Position numbers and translations under genes: made by a program. The notes under the pieces are model-generated. The model was not told the origin of the DNA and ran no database searches. It saw nothing but the letters and a program-made list of their open reading frames with translations. Shown piece by piece: positions 1 through 7,245 of a stretch of 64,000 nt of DNA; positions within the stretch are counted from its first letter, which is position 1, and each line of letters starts with the position of its first letter. This DNA is from Vulcanisaeta sp. JCM 16159. Lineage in GTDB: Archaea > Thermoproteota > Thermoprotei > Thermoproteales > Thermocladiaceae. The DNA is taken from NCBI RefSeq assembly GCF_001316265.1, contig NZ_BBDN01000009.1, positions 40,320 through 104,319 on the forward strand. The letters are read 5' to 3'.

Positions 1-37
1 CAATAGGCCTAGTCCTCCTCGTAATATTCGTAATCCT
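1..37. repeat. inverted repeat, copy 1 (partner 2530-2566)
   Basis: Bases 1-37 are the exact reverse complement of 2530-2566. The repeat encodes the signal-anchor start of the flanking surface protein, and identity probably extends left of the window. It implies that the 5' end of this gene was copied in opposite orientation on the far side of the TnpB element. Confidence 0.85.
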
Positions 38-864
38 GCCTCTGGCCCTCGTAATTGGGGCTGGAGTACTATTCCTAGTAACCCACACGCACCAAACCCA
101 AGCCACTAATCAAACGAGCCCACAATCACCACAATACCCAACCACTGGCCTAGCCCTGTCCCAGGACTACCCAGCCGGCCTGGTATACCTCGGGCCAAAC
201 ACAACTGCCCTCGCCGGCTACTATTGTGTGAACACGGCAATACCAAGTGCATACTCAATCCAACTCAACGCTGAGTTGAGTAATGGGTACTGGCTCCAAG
301 ACGTGTACCAAACCTATCAAGGCTTCACGGGCTTTGTAGAGGCCACTTGGTCGCCACCGAGCTGGGACTGCACCACCGAGAGTAATGGCGTGATAACCTG
401 CCAATCACACTTACTCTCCCTCTATAGCGCCCCAGCCCAGGTCACCTGCGCCTGGCTCATTATAAAGGTCACCAATGGTATCGCCTACTTCGGCTACTCC
501 CTCAATGGTCAATCCATTAACTGGTACTACCAATACCCAGTGGGTAATGCCACGATTGTGCCTAACCTAGGTACTCAACTCGTAGTTGGTGGGTACGGTA
601 ATGGTGAGTGGGTGAACTTCACGAACGCCAATATTGTACTAGCCTCTACTACTGGAATGGCACTACCTGGCTACCAGCCCGAGCACTGCCTTCACTGTGG
701 TTGCGAGGAACCTCCCACCACAGTGGGTAAATCCCAATACGGCAAATACTGAGGAGGCAGTATACAATGCATGGATTTACTGGAGTAATGGCAAGGCCGT
801 TGTCTCCTGGCCCGAGCCGGTCAACCAAACGCCCTTTGTGCCAAGCCCTGGGTTCACTCCCTGA
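1..864 (+). CDS. membrane-anchored secreted protein of the element (5' truncated by window, one frameshift)
   Basis: The reading frame is open from base 3 and starts inside a hydrophobic anchor (about residues 1-28). A Thr/Gln/Pro-rich linker follows, then a long extracellular-looking domain rich in Trp, Tyr and Gly with several N-glycosylation sequons (NQT, NTT, NAT, NFT). The first frame stops at 752. A one-base shift near 670-690 continues it with the same composition through a TAN-TEEAVYNAW stretch to a TGA at 862-864. The inverted copy at 2530-2582 suggests the missing N-terminus reads MGLLRT. No family is recognised. It is probably a surface or virion-type protein of the element; that role is inference from the anchor, sequons and context. 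Confidence 0.6.
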
Positions 865-897
865 CTTATCTCGTTTGCTTAAATTAATGGTACTGAA

Positions 898-905
898 TTT
901 ATAAG
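898..905 (+). promoter_or_regulatory. candidate TATA box ahead of structured RNA
   Basis: TTTATAAG lies about 28 bp before the base of the large hairpin structure at 930-1022, the usual archaeal spacing to a transcription start. It is the only strong box in the 864-930 gap. Confidence 0.4.
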
Positions 906-929
906 CCAGGCAATGCCTCATTGATGGCA

Positions 930-1022
930 AGCGGGGTGGGGCTAGGCCCGCGTGAGTGAAAGGGTGCAGAGCTGACCCGTGATGACTGGCCACTAGGCCG
1001 ATGGGGGCCAGCCCACCCCGCT
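930..1022. ncRNA. structured RNA or transposon right end (possible omega-RNA-like region)
   Basis: The outer arms 930-943 and 1010-1022 pair over about 13 bp with one bulged G, closing a branched structure. Inside are a GGGT/ACCC hairpin (about 959-977) and a CTGGCC/GGCCAG hairpin (about 985-1010). CTGA-CCC-GTGATGA inside it resembles a D'/C' box pair. It begins 22 bp beyond the extended stop of the minus-strand tnpB, which is where the omega RNA and right end of IS200/605-type elements lie. A plus-strand TATA box about 28 bp upstream instead favours an independent plus-strand RNA. The strand is therefore unresolved. Confidence 0.5.
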
Positions 1023-1044
1023 ATTCCCTCTTTACAAGACTAAT

Positions 1045-2188
1045 TTAAATGCCTTTTGGCCAACCCAGGGCTTGAGGTAGCTCCTTCAACACCCACATTA
1101 TTGGGACTAAGTCCTATCTGCCTTGAATCCACAATGCTCACAAAGCATTACTCTGTTGGGTAATTGTTTTAATTCACTTCCACAGACTGGGCATATGGTG
1201 CTCGGTAATCTCCTGAATTCGTAGGGAATACCATACCACTCTAATTGGTTAGTTAGGAGGTTGATAAATCTCCTTAGGTATAACATGTAGACCTTGGACA
1301 AACCATTTGACAGATTTTCCTCAAGCAATTCACGCCTAGACTCCTCAATAACGTCATCAATAATGACCCTAGCCCTTAAGGTTAGTGCCTTCTGAACCAA
1401 TTCATGGGCTGACTTCTGAGCGAAGTCCCTAAGGTAAGCAAATAGTTTGCGTCTTAATGCTTTTATTCTCTTTCGTAATTTCTTACCCTCAATGGACTTG
1501 TGAAGCCCGAGCCTCTTGAGGGCTCCGTACTTACGCTCGAGCCTAACTGACTCATTATAGAGCGTGTCGATCAACCTCAGGCTTGGCCTTAGCTGGAGAA
1601 TTCGGCAATCCTCCCATTCTTATTAATGATTGCGTATGCAATCCCATGCCTCCATGAATTAACATCAATCACCAGGGTGTAACCACTGGGCTGGATTGGC
1701 TCGACTTCACGCTCGAAAACAATGGCAATGTAGAGGTATTCACCATCAGTCCATGCATTGGCCAATTTCGGCTTAGCGTTCTCACTAAGCCTACTCCTAA
1801 TGTACTTGACCTCACCATCAGTGAGGCTTATCACAATTGCCCTGCCCTTGATAATGCCCCTGAGCCTCAACACGCCTTTAACCAAGTCAATTACTAATGC
1901 TTCAGGCCTTTTACCACTGCCAACACCAACGTCGAAGATTGCGTGAACCCTGGCAAGCCACCTCCTTGGCTTAGCAACACCATTATCGAAGCTAATTTCA
2001 CTCCTGAAATACCTAAAGTTATGGGCAAATTTAGGACTTAAATCGGGCGGGTATACCTCGAAGCCCCTAGCCCATAGATTGCCCAATGCATCAACCCTAT
2101 TCAAGGCCCTAACCAAGGCTTCACGCTCCTCTTGGCTGAAAGAGCTCAAGGGCCTCTTAATGAGTAGCGTCCTGTGGGGCATCCTCAA
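1045..2188 (-). CDS. tnpB: TnpB-type RNA-guided nuclease of an IS200/IS605-like element (two frameshifts)
   Basis: The product is the OrfB/TnpB RuvC-like nuclease. Visible features are the first RuvC aspartate in VIDVNSWRHG, a second acidic site in VIIDDVIEESR, a zinc ribbon CPVCGS...CEHCGF and the final KADRD aspartate. The frame breaks twice: at about 1590, where an added base restores FSS-LRPSLRLIDTLYNE, and at about 1110, where an added G restores ADRDLVPIMW and a stop at 1045. Both repairs are one-base additions in short runs, as elsewhere in the window, so the gene may be intact in reality. No tnpA transposase is visible. It overlaps the small ORF 2157-2321 and is probably co-transcribed with it from the palindromic promoter at 2342. 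Confidence 0.8.
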
Positions 2189-2321
2189 CCACCATGAGGA
2201 GCTTTACCTCCTTCCCAATCAGGGGCCTCAGTTTATCCCAGTACCTCTTCTTCACGTAGATTCTAATTTCCTCCTTACCACCCGCTATTACGGTACCCTC
2301 CAGGTAAATTACTGCAGACAC
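2157..2321 (-). CDS. 54-residue AbrB-like small protein upstream of tnpB
   Basis: A GTG-started 54-codon frame overlaps the tnpB start (2188) by 32 bp. It contains GTVIAGGKEEIRIYVKKRYWDKL followed by GKEVKLLM; this strand-turn-strand pattern with a basic IYVKKRYW segment is reminiscent of AbrB/SpoVT-type DNA-binding hairpins. The GTG lies about 25 bp from a TTATTAA box inside the 34-bp palindrome at 2342-2375, so it would be leaderless. I infer an autoregulator of the tnpB operon; the fold call is tentative. Confidence 0.5.
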   Translation of the reverse strand: MSAVIYLEGTVIAGGKEEIRIYVKKRYWDKLRPLIGKEVKLLMVVEDAPQDATH

Positions 2322-2341
2322 GTCTTAGAGCAAACCACAGA

Positions 2342-2375
2342 AGTTAATAAGTCTTTCTGCAGAAAGGCTTATTAA
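2342..2375. promoter_or_regulatory. 34-bp near-perfect palindrome (operator/promoter of tnpB operon)
   Basis: Arms GTTAATAAG and CTTATTAAC surround a centre CTTTCTGCAGAAAG; only one position pair breaks the symmetry. The left half includes a TATA-like element for minus-strand transcription into the GTG at 2321. A site this symmetric at a promoter fits a dimeric repressor, possibly the adjacent 54-residue protein. Confidence 0.65.
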
Positions 2376-2399
2376 CCCCGATTCAACAGTACCACTAGC

Positions 2400-2472
2400 C
2401 CAGGTGGGGTTGTCGCCCCGCCTGGACCCAGCCCCGTGGGGACTGACCAGTGATGCCCCAAGAATGGGGCAT
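2400..2472. repeat. three consecutive hairpins at the left flank of the TnpB element
   Basis: Stem-loops follow in tandem: CCAGG...CCTGG (2400-2425), CAG-CCCC/GGGG-CTG (2429-2445) and a perfect ATGCCCC/GGGGCAT (2453-2472). TGACCAGTGAT occurs at 2443-2453 and again at about 2486-2496, flanking the third hairpin. This resembles the subterminal hairpins of IS200/605 ends or a structured RNA. No protein is encoded here. Confidence 0.5.
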
Positions 2473-2505
2473 GCGCCGACAGGAGATGACCAGTGATTAG
2501 GATGC

Positions 2506-2526
2506 TGGGATGCGGGGAACGGGGCA
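2506..2526. repeat. 21-bp direct repeat, copy 1 (copy 2 at 2646-2666)
   Basis: TGGGATGCGGGGAAYGGGGCA occurs twice in direct orientation with one C/T difference, flanking the inverted gene-start fragment 2530-2582. It may record the duplication that created the rearrangement. Confidence 0.7.
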
Positions 2527-2529
2527 GGT

Positions 2530-2566
2530 AGGATTACGAATATTACGAGGAGGACTAGGCCTATTG
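2530..2566. repeat. inverted repeat, copy 2 (partner 1-37)
   Basis: Exact reverse complement of bases 1-37. On the minus strand it belongs to a frame starting at ATG 2582, MGLLRTIGLVLLVIFVILP, identical to the anchor of the surface protein at the window start. Identity ends at 2530, beyond which unrelated transposon-side sequence follows, so the copy is a truncated gene start. Confidence 0.85.
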
Positions 2567-2645
2567 TCCTTAGGAGGCCCATGCCTATCACCTGGGGTTT
2601 GGGTATTAGTGGTAGTATTAATAAGTAATGCTCGTCAGGGATTCG

Positions 2646-2666
2646 TGGGATGCGGGGAATGGGGCA
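2646..2666. repeat. 21-bp direct repeat, copy 2
   Basis: Second copy of the 2506-2526 repeat, 140 bp away, with one mismatch. It is followed by a CCCCTGCCTGGCAGGGG palindrome (about 2676-2692). Confidence 0.7.
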
Positions 2667-2707
2667 ATAAGTATGCCCCTGCCTGGCAGGGGTAGTTGTT
2701 GATTAGA

Positions 2708-2715
2708 TTTAAATA
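2708..2715 (+). promoter_or_regulatory. TATA box for 2741 operon
   Basis: TTTAAATA ends 25 bp before ATG 2741, predicting a leaderless transcript for the three-gene plus-strand set 2741-4024. Confidence 0.5.
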
Positions 2716-2740
2716 CCCCTGCCCTGTACTGTACTTGTAC

Positions 2741-3031
2741 ATGCCTGGGGCCAAGGCTTCTGCAGAACCCATTAGGCTTCCGCATGGGGTTATTGCGTAT
2801 TCCTACGATGCCGCGGTTGCCAGGATGTATGAATTCTTGAAGTACGCGCTCCTAAATAATAGGAGGGAGGATGTTGAGGAGTGCGTGAGGGTTATCGAGT
2901 CATGGAGGAGGAGTAATAATCCAGAGGAGAGGTTGGCATATAAATTATTCATGTGGGGCCCATATAAGAAGCTCTATAAGGAGGCTAAGAAATACCTAGA
3001 GGAATCCTCCAGTGCTGGGGTGAGTGTTTGA
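2741..3031 (+). CDS. small helical protein, unknown function
   Basis: A 96-residue product (MPGAKASAEP...). ATG 2741 is preferred over the in-frame TTG at 2696 because the TATA box ends just upstream of it. The sequence is mainly charged helix (YEFLKYALLNNRREDVEEC and PYKKLYKEAKKYLEE), soluble, with no recognisable motif. It overlaps the next gene by a few bases (3028-3031), so the two are translationally coupled. Function unknown; it is part of the element's plus-strand operon. Confidence 0.6.
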   Translation: MPGAKASAEPIRLPHGVIAYSYDAAVARMYEFLKYALLNNRREDVEECVRVIESWRRSNNPEERLAYKLFMWGPYKKLYKEAKKYLEESSSAGVSV

Positions 3032-3474
3032 ATAGTACGGCCTCTGGGCTTGGAAGTTGCATGCCCATTGTTGAACGCATTCAACGCTTTATTAGGGTTA
3101 GAACCCGCGAATTCCTTGAGGAACTCATCCTAACATTCAAGTGTGATAAACCCGCTGATTATGTGTGCTTCGAGAGGGTGCGTAATAATAGTGGCACCTA
3201 CCTCGCCAAGTTAGACGGCGGCCACGTATTGATTGAGAGGGTTGCAGGCCCAGGCAATGAGGCTCTAAGTATACTACCCGGTGACTTCATCCAGAATGTA
3301 CTGGGGCTCAGCCCAAGTAGTAATTATGTATGCATAGAGGTGCATGTTGATGCAGGTAAGTATTACACTGTTAGGTTTCATTTACGTAAACCCATTGTGC
3401 ACAAACCCACATATACACCTACCCAGGCATTGGGGGAAATAGTGGCTTCATTACTGCCGTATCTTGCTACATGA
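3028..3474 (+). CDS. hypothetical protein of the element
   Basis: About 148 residues from TTG 3028, or 137 from ATG 3061 (MPIVERIQRF), which I consider equally likely. A basic helical N-terminus (RIQRFIRVRTREFLEELIL) precedes an alternating strand-rich region with CDKPADYVCFERV and an HVLIERV/VHVDAGKYYTVRFHL segment. No known family. Its end overlaps the start of the downstream membrane protein by 4 bp, indicating an operon. Confidence 0.55.
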   Translation: MNSTASGLGSCMPIVERIQRFIRVRTREFLEELILTFKCDKPADYVCFERVRNNSGTYLAKLDGGHVLIERVAGPGNEALSILPGDFIQNVLGLSPSSNYVCIEVHVDAGKYYTVRFHLRKPIVHKPTYTPTQALGEIVASLLPYLAT

Positions 3475-4024
3475 TTGAAGATTCAATAACCACACTCAAT
3501 GCACCACCGAATGCGCAGATGCAGTACGTGTGGGCCTTGCTTGATGAGGAACACATGGATTTCAAGGTGGAAGACATGAAGAGCGAATTGAATAAAATAT
3601 TCCGCAAGAATCCCGCAATAAGTAAATGGGAAATCCTGGTCTCAACACCAAAGAGTTTCGCGTTCTCGCTTGAAATAGGCCCCAATGCAGTGCCCATAAC
3701 TTATAATCACTACATCACACTTAGCTCATTTCATAGGCCGTTTTCCTGGGTGTACTACATCACCGGTATTGGCGTCGCAGTATTGACACTATTCCTAGTG
3801 ATCATGGGCCTCATAAAGCCGATGGAGACCTTCACGAATTACCTAATCGTTACTGCGCCAATATTGACAACACTCGTATTGCTGATACTCGGTAGTTACC
3901 TAACACTGCCCAGGGATGTGCCCTTCAACACTAGCTCATCACAGTCCTAGTCCTAGCCGACACACTATTAGTGCTCGCATTGGCGTTACTGGTCATAATC
4001 AAGGTACTAAGCCCGTGGATTTAG
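3471..4024 (+). CDS. membrane protein with two or three TM helices (one frameshift)
   Basis: A soluble N-terminal domain of about 90 residues precedes two membrane helices (about residues 97-115 and 124-144, VLTLFLVIMGLI and LIVTAPILTTLVLLILG). The frame stops at 3950, but a shift near 3930 continues with LADTLLVLALALLVIIKVLSPWI, a convincing third helix, to a TAG at 4022-4024. The start overlaps the preceding gene. Function unknown; it could be an envelope component of the element. Confidence 0.55.
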
Positions 4025-4606
4025 CCCCGCTGGGCGGAGCCTCACGCCTAGTGGCCCAGTCCTCAAGAGCCTTGAGGAATGCCTTTAACGCTATACCCAT
4101 ACTCACATTTACCATCACCAACAGTAGGCCACTGGCAGTGATTGTGCAGGAATCCACAAGCCCGCTCGTGAGGGCTTGTTTAATGCATTGGGCTAGCTTA
4201 TTAAACCTAGCCCTTAACTCTGGTGGGTATGGTAGTTCGAGGACTTGGGCCAGTAGGCCAAGTCCCCTTGAGGCGCTCCCGAGCTCGTCGAATGGGTGAG
4301 GATTTCGTGAACCTGGGCCAGTAGGCCGAGCCTCGCGAGCTCGTCGAGGCCCCTTAGGGTGGGCATGCACCTAGTCCTGAACCTACCGCCCGAGCCCCTC
4401 ACGCACTTTATCCACCTTAAGTCCTCGCAATACTCCATCCTATCGAGTATTCGGTCGAACCTATTAGTCCCTATCCCAAGCTCCTGCCTAATTTCACCAA
4501 GCCTCACTTCACTATCAAGGAGCCAGGCCTTGGTAATCCTAATCAAGGCTTCGTAATGGAGCCTCCTTGCTTCCTCATCGAGCCTTTCAAGCCTGCACTC
4601 GACCAT
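3999..4606 (-). CDS. winged-helix DNA-binding protein (one frameshift)
   Basis: The N-terminal part (MVECRLERLDEEARRLHYEAL...) contains a winged-helix pattern: RLGEIRQELGIGTNRFDRILDRMEY, then a strand pair with IKCVRGSGGRFRTR and a LRGLDELARLGLLAQV helix. After residue about 105 the frame drifts. A shift near 4297 restores FDELGSASRGLGLLAQVLELPYPPELRARFN and a hydrophobic C-terminal segment (ASGLLLVMVNVSMGIALKAF) ending at 3999. The short GGGCCAGTAGGCC-like stretch repeats twice across the break. It is likely a transcription regulator of the element, convergent with the membrane gene to its left. Confidence 0.55.
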
Positions 4607-4663
4607 TGGGCTTGGCTTGGGCTTGGGCTAATTAGGGGCTTCCCAAGCCCTTAATCAAGCCTT

Positions 4664-5014
4664 ATGGAGGCTCAACAGGAACAGCAGAAGAAGTATAAAT
4701 TCAATATGACTACGACTATACCAATCCACATTGACGCTAGAATTGGTGATGATTCCTTCGAGTACGTGAAGGTGGTGATTGGTGATAATAATTCTATAAC
4801 CATTGAATTGAAGGAGTTTAATGGCCAGTACATCCTAACATTCGACTCGTTATTCATGACGTTCCGATTCACAATTAAGCCCGAGCCGTTATTGACCATG
4901 GCTGGGATGAAGTACTTCAGTACTGCTGATATTAATGACTTGCTAACCTTCATTAATACAGTCCTGGCAATTGTGTTAAAGGCATTAAGGAGCCCCGCCA
5001 AGGGCGGGGCTTGA
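4664..5014 (+). CDS. hypothetical strand-rich protein
   Basis: A 116-residue product (MEAQQEQQKKYKFNMTTTIPIHIDARIGDD...) with a Gln/Lys-rich N-terminus, a beta-rich middle and a hydrophobic helix near the end (DLLTFINTVLAIVLKAL). No family recognised. Its last codons lie in a GC-rich hairpin (4991-5011) that also forms the end of the convergent KaiC-like gene, so both genes share a bidirectional terminator. Monocistronic in appearance. Confidence 0.5.
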   Translation: MEAQQEQQKKYKFNMTTTIPIHIDARIGDDSFEYVKVVIGDNNSITIELKEFNGQYILTFDSLFMTFRFTIKPEPLLTMAGMKYFSTADINDLLTFINTVLAIVLKALRSPAKGGA

Positions 5015-5869
5015 GGACTTCCTCAATTCATCAATACTAGGCTCCAAAAGCGTTAATCCCCTACCAGGCTCAATCTCGTACCTCATGGCCTTCCTATAAT
5101 GATTCGTTAGTCTAGCCTTCTTAATAATGAGCCACCTCTCAATCTCCTTCTTCCTCTCTGGCTCCTCAATCCACATGTGGATTATTGCATCAGCAATATG
5201 CTCAGCACCAAAACCAAAGGTCTCCCCGGTCGTTGGCGCGAATTGGTTAGTCATTATTACAGTCACATTACTCCTATACAGCCTCTGCCTGAGCCTATAC
5301 GTAATCAACCTAGCCATTGCGGGAGCATGGGCCCACATTGGGGCTAGGGAGTCGATGATGACTAGTACGTCCTTTGTGACCCTACCCTCCTCACTCACGC
5401 CCAAGACATCATAAGCCCTCTCAATCGAGGCTATCACGACATCCATATCAAGTGGGGACTTTGCCCTAGCCTTATTGTCCTCCTCACTCCTGAGGAGCTC
5501 CCTATACTCCTTGGCAAGCCCAAAGAGGTCTATGACTACGAGGTTCGTCTTAACATCCTTGACCTTACCAGCCAATACATCGGCAAGGCTGACCGCGTCG
5601 CTCAGGTCAATATTGAATTGGCTAGCCTGTAGTATAACGTCCTTGAACCTAGTCTCCGTGGAGACGTAGACCACTGGCATTGCATCCACATTTGCCCCAG
5701 CCGATTGTATTGCGAGAATTGACTTACCAGTCCCAGGCTCCCCAGTTACCAGGAGCCAATTGCCTCTCGGCACACCACCTTGCATGGCAATATCAAGCCA
5801 CTCGACCCCAAGGCTTACTCGCCTAATTTCGGCTTGTTGGGCTTGGGCTTGGGATTGGGCTTGAGCCAT
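4985..5869 (-). CDS. KaiC/RadA-like RecA-superfamily ATPase
   Basis: A 294-residue single-domain RecA-fold ATPase. A Gln/Ala-rich N-terminus is followed by RRVSLGVEWLDIAMQGGVPRGN and a Walker A GEPGTGKS (residues 43-50). Further motifs are VYVSTET, a Walker B-like VLVIIDSLAP (about 170) and the MTNQF motif 2 typical of KaiC/RadA paralogues. It lacks the N-terminal HhH domain of RadA recombinase, so it is a RadC/KaiC-type paralogue and not the main recombinase. It is the last gene of a minus-strand operon of small element proteins. Such ATPases occur in archaeal viruses and plasmids; a role in DNA repair or replication of the element is inference. Confidence 0.8.
   Translation of the reverse strand: MAQAQSQAQAQQAEIRRVSLGVEWLDIAMQGGVPRGNWLLVTGEPGTGKSILAIQSAGANVDAMPVVYVSTETRFKDVILQASQFNIDLSDAVSLADVLAGKVKDVKTNLVVIDLFGLAKEYRELLRSEEDNKARAKSPLDMDVVIASIERAYDVLGVSEEGRVTKDVLVIIDSLAPMWAHAPAMARLITYRLRQRLYRSNVTVIMTNQFAPTTGETFGFGAEHIADAIIHMWIEEPERKKEIERWLIIKKARLTNHYRKAMRYEIEPGRGLTLLEPSIDELRKSSSPALGGAP
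4991..5011. terminator. bidirectional GC hairpin between convergent genes
   Basis: AGCCCCGCC-AAG-GGCGGGGCT, a perfect 9-bp stem. It is inside the coding ends of both convergent genes. The same stem recurs at 16398-16419. Confidence 0.5.
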
Positions 5870-5896
5870 AGGCTCATTTGAGGCTTGGGGCTTGGC

Positions 5897-6055
5897 TTAA
5901 TTAGGATTAATGAGCCTTGGGATGAAGCCACCAGTAGTGGGCTTCCTAGGCTTAACAACCTCTGCATCCCTGAGGTACCTACTCGCCTTGTACCTAACCA
6001 TTAACCACCTTGGGAACAGGCCAATGAGGAGTTTTATAGTGGAGCTAGTCCTCAC
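5897..6055 (-). CDS. small basic protein (52 aa)
   Basis: A GTG-started frame overlaps the upstream stop by two bases (GTGA at 6052-6055) and ends 28 bp before the KaiC-like start. The product (VRTSSTIKLLIGLFPRWLMVRYKASRYLRD...) is short and basic, with one amphipathic or hydrophobic segment. Coupling and conserved spacing argue that it is a real gene; no function is assignable. Confidence 0.45.
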   Translation of the reverse strand: MRTSSTIKLLIGLFPRWLMVRYKASRYLRDAEVVKPRKPTTGGFIPRLINPN

Positions 6056-6545
6056 GGCTCAACATTGAGTATGAGGCTTGAGCGAGAACTATGCAGGAAG
6101 CCAAGCCCCTCGATAATGGCCTTGGCTTCGGCCCGCAACTCATTACCAAAGCCAAGTCCATGAGCCCTAGCCCTGACCCTAATCCTCCTCGAATCCCTGG
6201 GTAGGTCGGCTAGCAACTTGGGTATGGCGGCATTCAAGGCATCCCCAAGCCCGTAATAACGGGCTTGGTCAATCTTCGTCCTTCCCAGGTCGATGCTTGT
6301 GTTGAAGGGCCTGGCTAGTGTTATTGGCCCCATTTCAATCACGCCAGCCCTAAGGGCTATTAGGAATGCCGTTACGGCCCAGGCTTGGCCATGCTTCGGC
6401 TCTAGGATGAATATGCGACGTGCGAGGTCTTCTGCACGTTGAGTGGGTAGTTGGCTTGGGCAATGAGGTTCTTTAAATCACTCTCTGCCAATTCCCTACC
6501 CCTGGCGCTTACTAGGATTCCCCTGTACACGATTGGCTTGTTCAA
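6052..6545 (-). CDS. hypothetical element protein (one frameshift)
   Basis: TTG 6545 overlaps the stop of the preceding ORF. The first part reads LNKPIVYRGILVSARGRELAESDLKNLIAQ. A one-base shift near 6430 joins it to EDLARRIFILEPKHGQAWAVTAFLIALRAGVIEMGPITLARPF and onward to a stop at 6052. The whole, about 164 residues, is a mixed alpha/beta protein with a basic RIRVRARAHGLG segment. It is unrecognised. It lies between two tiny coupled ORFs in the KaiC-like operon. Confidence 0.5.
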
Positions 6546-6675
6546 TGCCCCTTAATTAGTAGCCTAGCCAATACTTCAAGGGCTTGTTCAGCATGCTCGT
6601 AGTCCCCATCCTCGAGGCTTTTAGGTAGTCCTCGAGGACTTGCCTAGCCCTTACCAGTACTAACTCGCACTCCAT
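6542..6675 (-). CDS. small helical protein (one frameshift)
   Basis: Starts MECELVLVRARQVLEDYLK; after a one-base shift it continues SLEDGDYEHAEQALEVLARLLIKGH to a TGA at 6542. The 43-residue product is two amphipathic helices rich in acidic residues, like a small helical-bundle subunit. It overlaps the next gene by 4 bp. Function unknown. Confidence 0.4.
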
Positions 6676-6697
6676 CAAGTCCTAATCCTCACTTGGC

Positions 6698-6973
6698 TTA
6701 TAGGATTGTTATGAGTAGTAATGCCTCGGTTATGATGCCGATAGTGGCTAGTATGATTTCGAGGCGTAGGATTAACGCCCACCACCCCTCATACCCATTC
6801 CTCGGTGGGCGTATGAGGTAGTAAATACCGAGGGCTAGCCCCACAAGGGCTAGTAGGGCGTAGGCGTTGAGGCTACCCGTAAGGGCATGCCTTATAATGA
6901 CTAGGCTTGCGAATATTATGAACTCAATATAAAAGGCCCTATCAAGCTCATTAGGGCGTAATTGGCTCACCAA
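6698..6973 (-). CDS. three-TM membrane protein
   Basis: About 90 residues from GTG 6970 or TTG 6973, whose start overlaps the upstream stop. Three hydrophobic segments are visible: EFIIFASLVIIRHAL, ALLALVGLALGIYYLI and LEIILATIGIITEALLLITIL. No family recognised; part of the minus-strand operon. Confidence 0.55.
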   Translation of the reverse strand: MVSQLRPNELDRAFYIEFIIFASLVIIRHALTGSLNAYALLALVGLALGIYYLIRPPRNGYEGWWALILRLEIILATIGIITEALLLITIL

Positions 6974-7157
6974 TTAATTAGGCCAGGGCTTGGTAGGATT
7001 ATTGGGTGGAATTCAGCCAATATATAGTGCCATAACCCCACTTCTAGCTTGAATAGGATGGCGCCAAGGGGTGTTGTGGCTAGGATGATTGGGAGTAGGT
7101 TGAGTATGGTGAGTAGGATTAACCACCCCAGGCCTGGCTTTCGAATTCCCCACTCAT
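6967..7157 (-). CDS. two-TM membrane protein (frameshift near start)
   Basis: ATG 7157 (MSGEF) followed by a one-base shift gives RKPGLGWLILLTILNLLPIILATTPLGAILF and a second hydrophobic stretch ending at a TGA at 6967, overlapping the next gene. About 63 residues. It is probably the first gene of the 7157-to-4985 operon. Confidence 0.4.
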
Positions 7158-7216
7158 GCTAATCACTAATGCCACTTGGCCCTTAAATTAGTATGCCCGT
7201 CAAGGGGCATGGGCCT

Positions 7217-7226
7217 AATTAAAAGG
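7217..7226 (+). promoter_or_regulatory. element-type promoter box
   Basis: AATTAAAAGG, 29 bp upstream of GTG 7246. The same box recurs before 10385, 13568, 14117 and 15058, suggesting a common promoter type for the structural block. Confidence 0.55.
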
Positions 7227-7245
7227 CCTATAGCCAGGCAAGCCC

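Larger units (their letters stand above)
2325..2582 (-). pseudogene. inverted 5' fragment of the surface-protein gene running into transposon DNA
   Basis: From ATG 2582 the first 18 or so codons duplicate the anchor encoded at bases 1-37. The frame then runs through the hairpin-rich flank to a stop at 2325, giving an 85-residue chimera with no sensible C-terminus. It is best read as a rearrangement by-product, not a functional gene. Confidence 0.5.

Noticed and set aside
649..993. 114-residue minus-strand open frame
   Set aside because: Overlaps the surface-protein frame and the structured RNA; the composition is that of an antisense shadow.
930..1022. RNase P RNA or tRNA-like gene
   Set aside because: The branched shape suggested these, but there is no T-loop sequence, and the universally conserved RNase P segments are absent.
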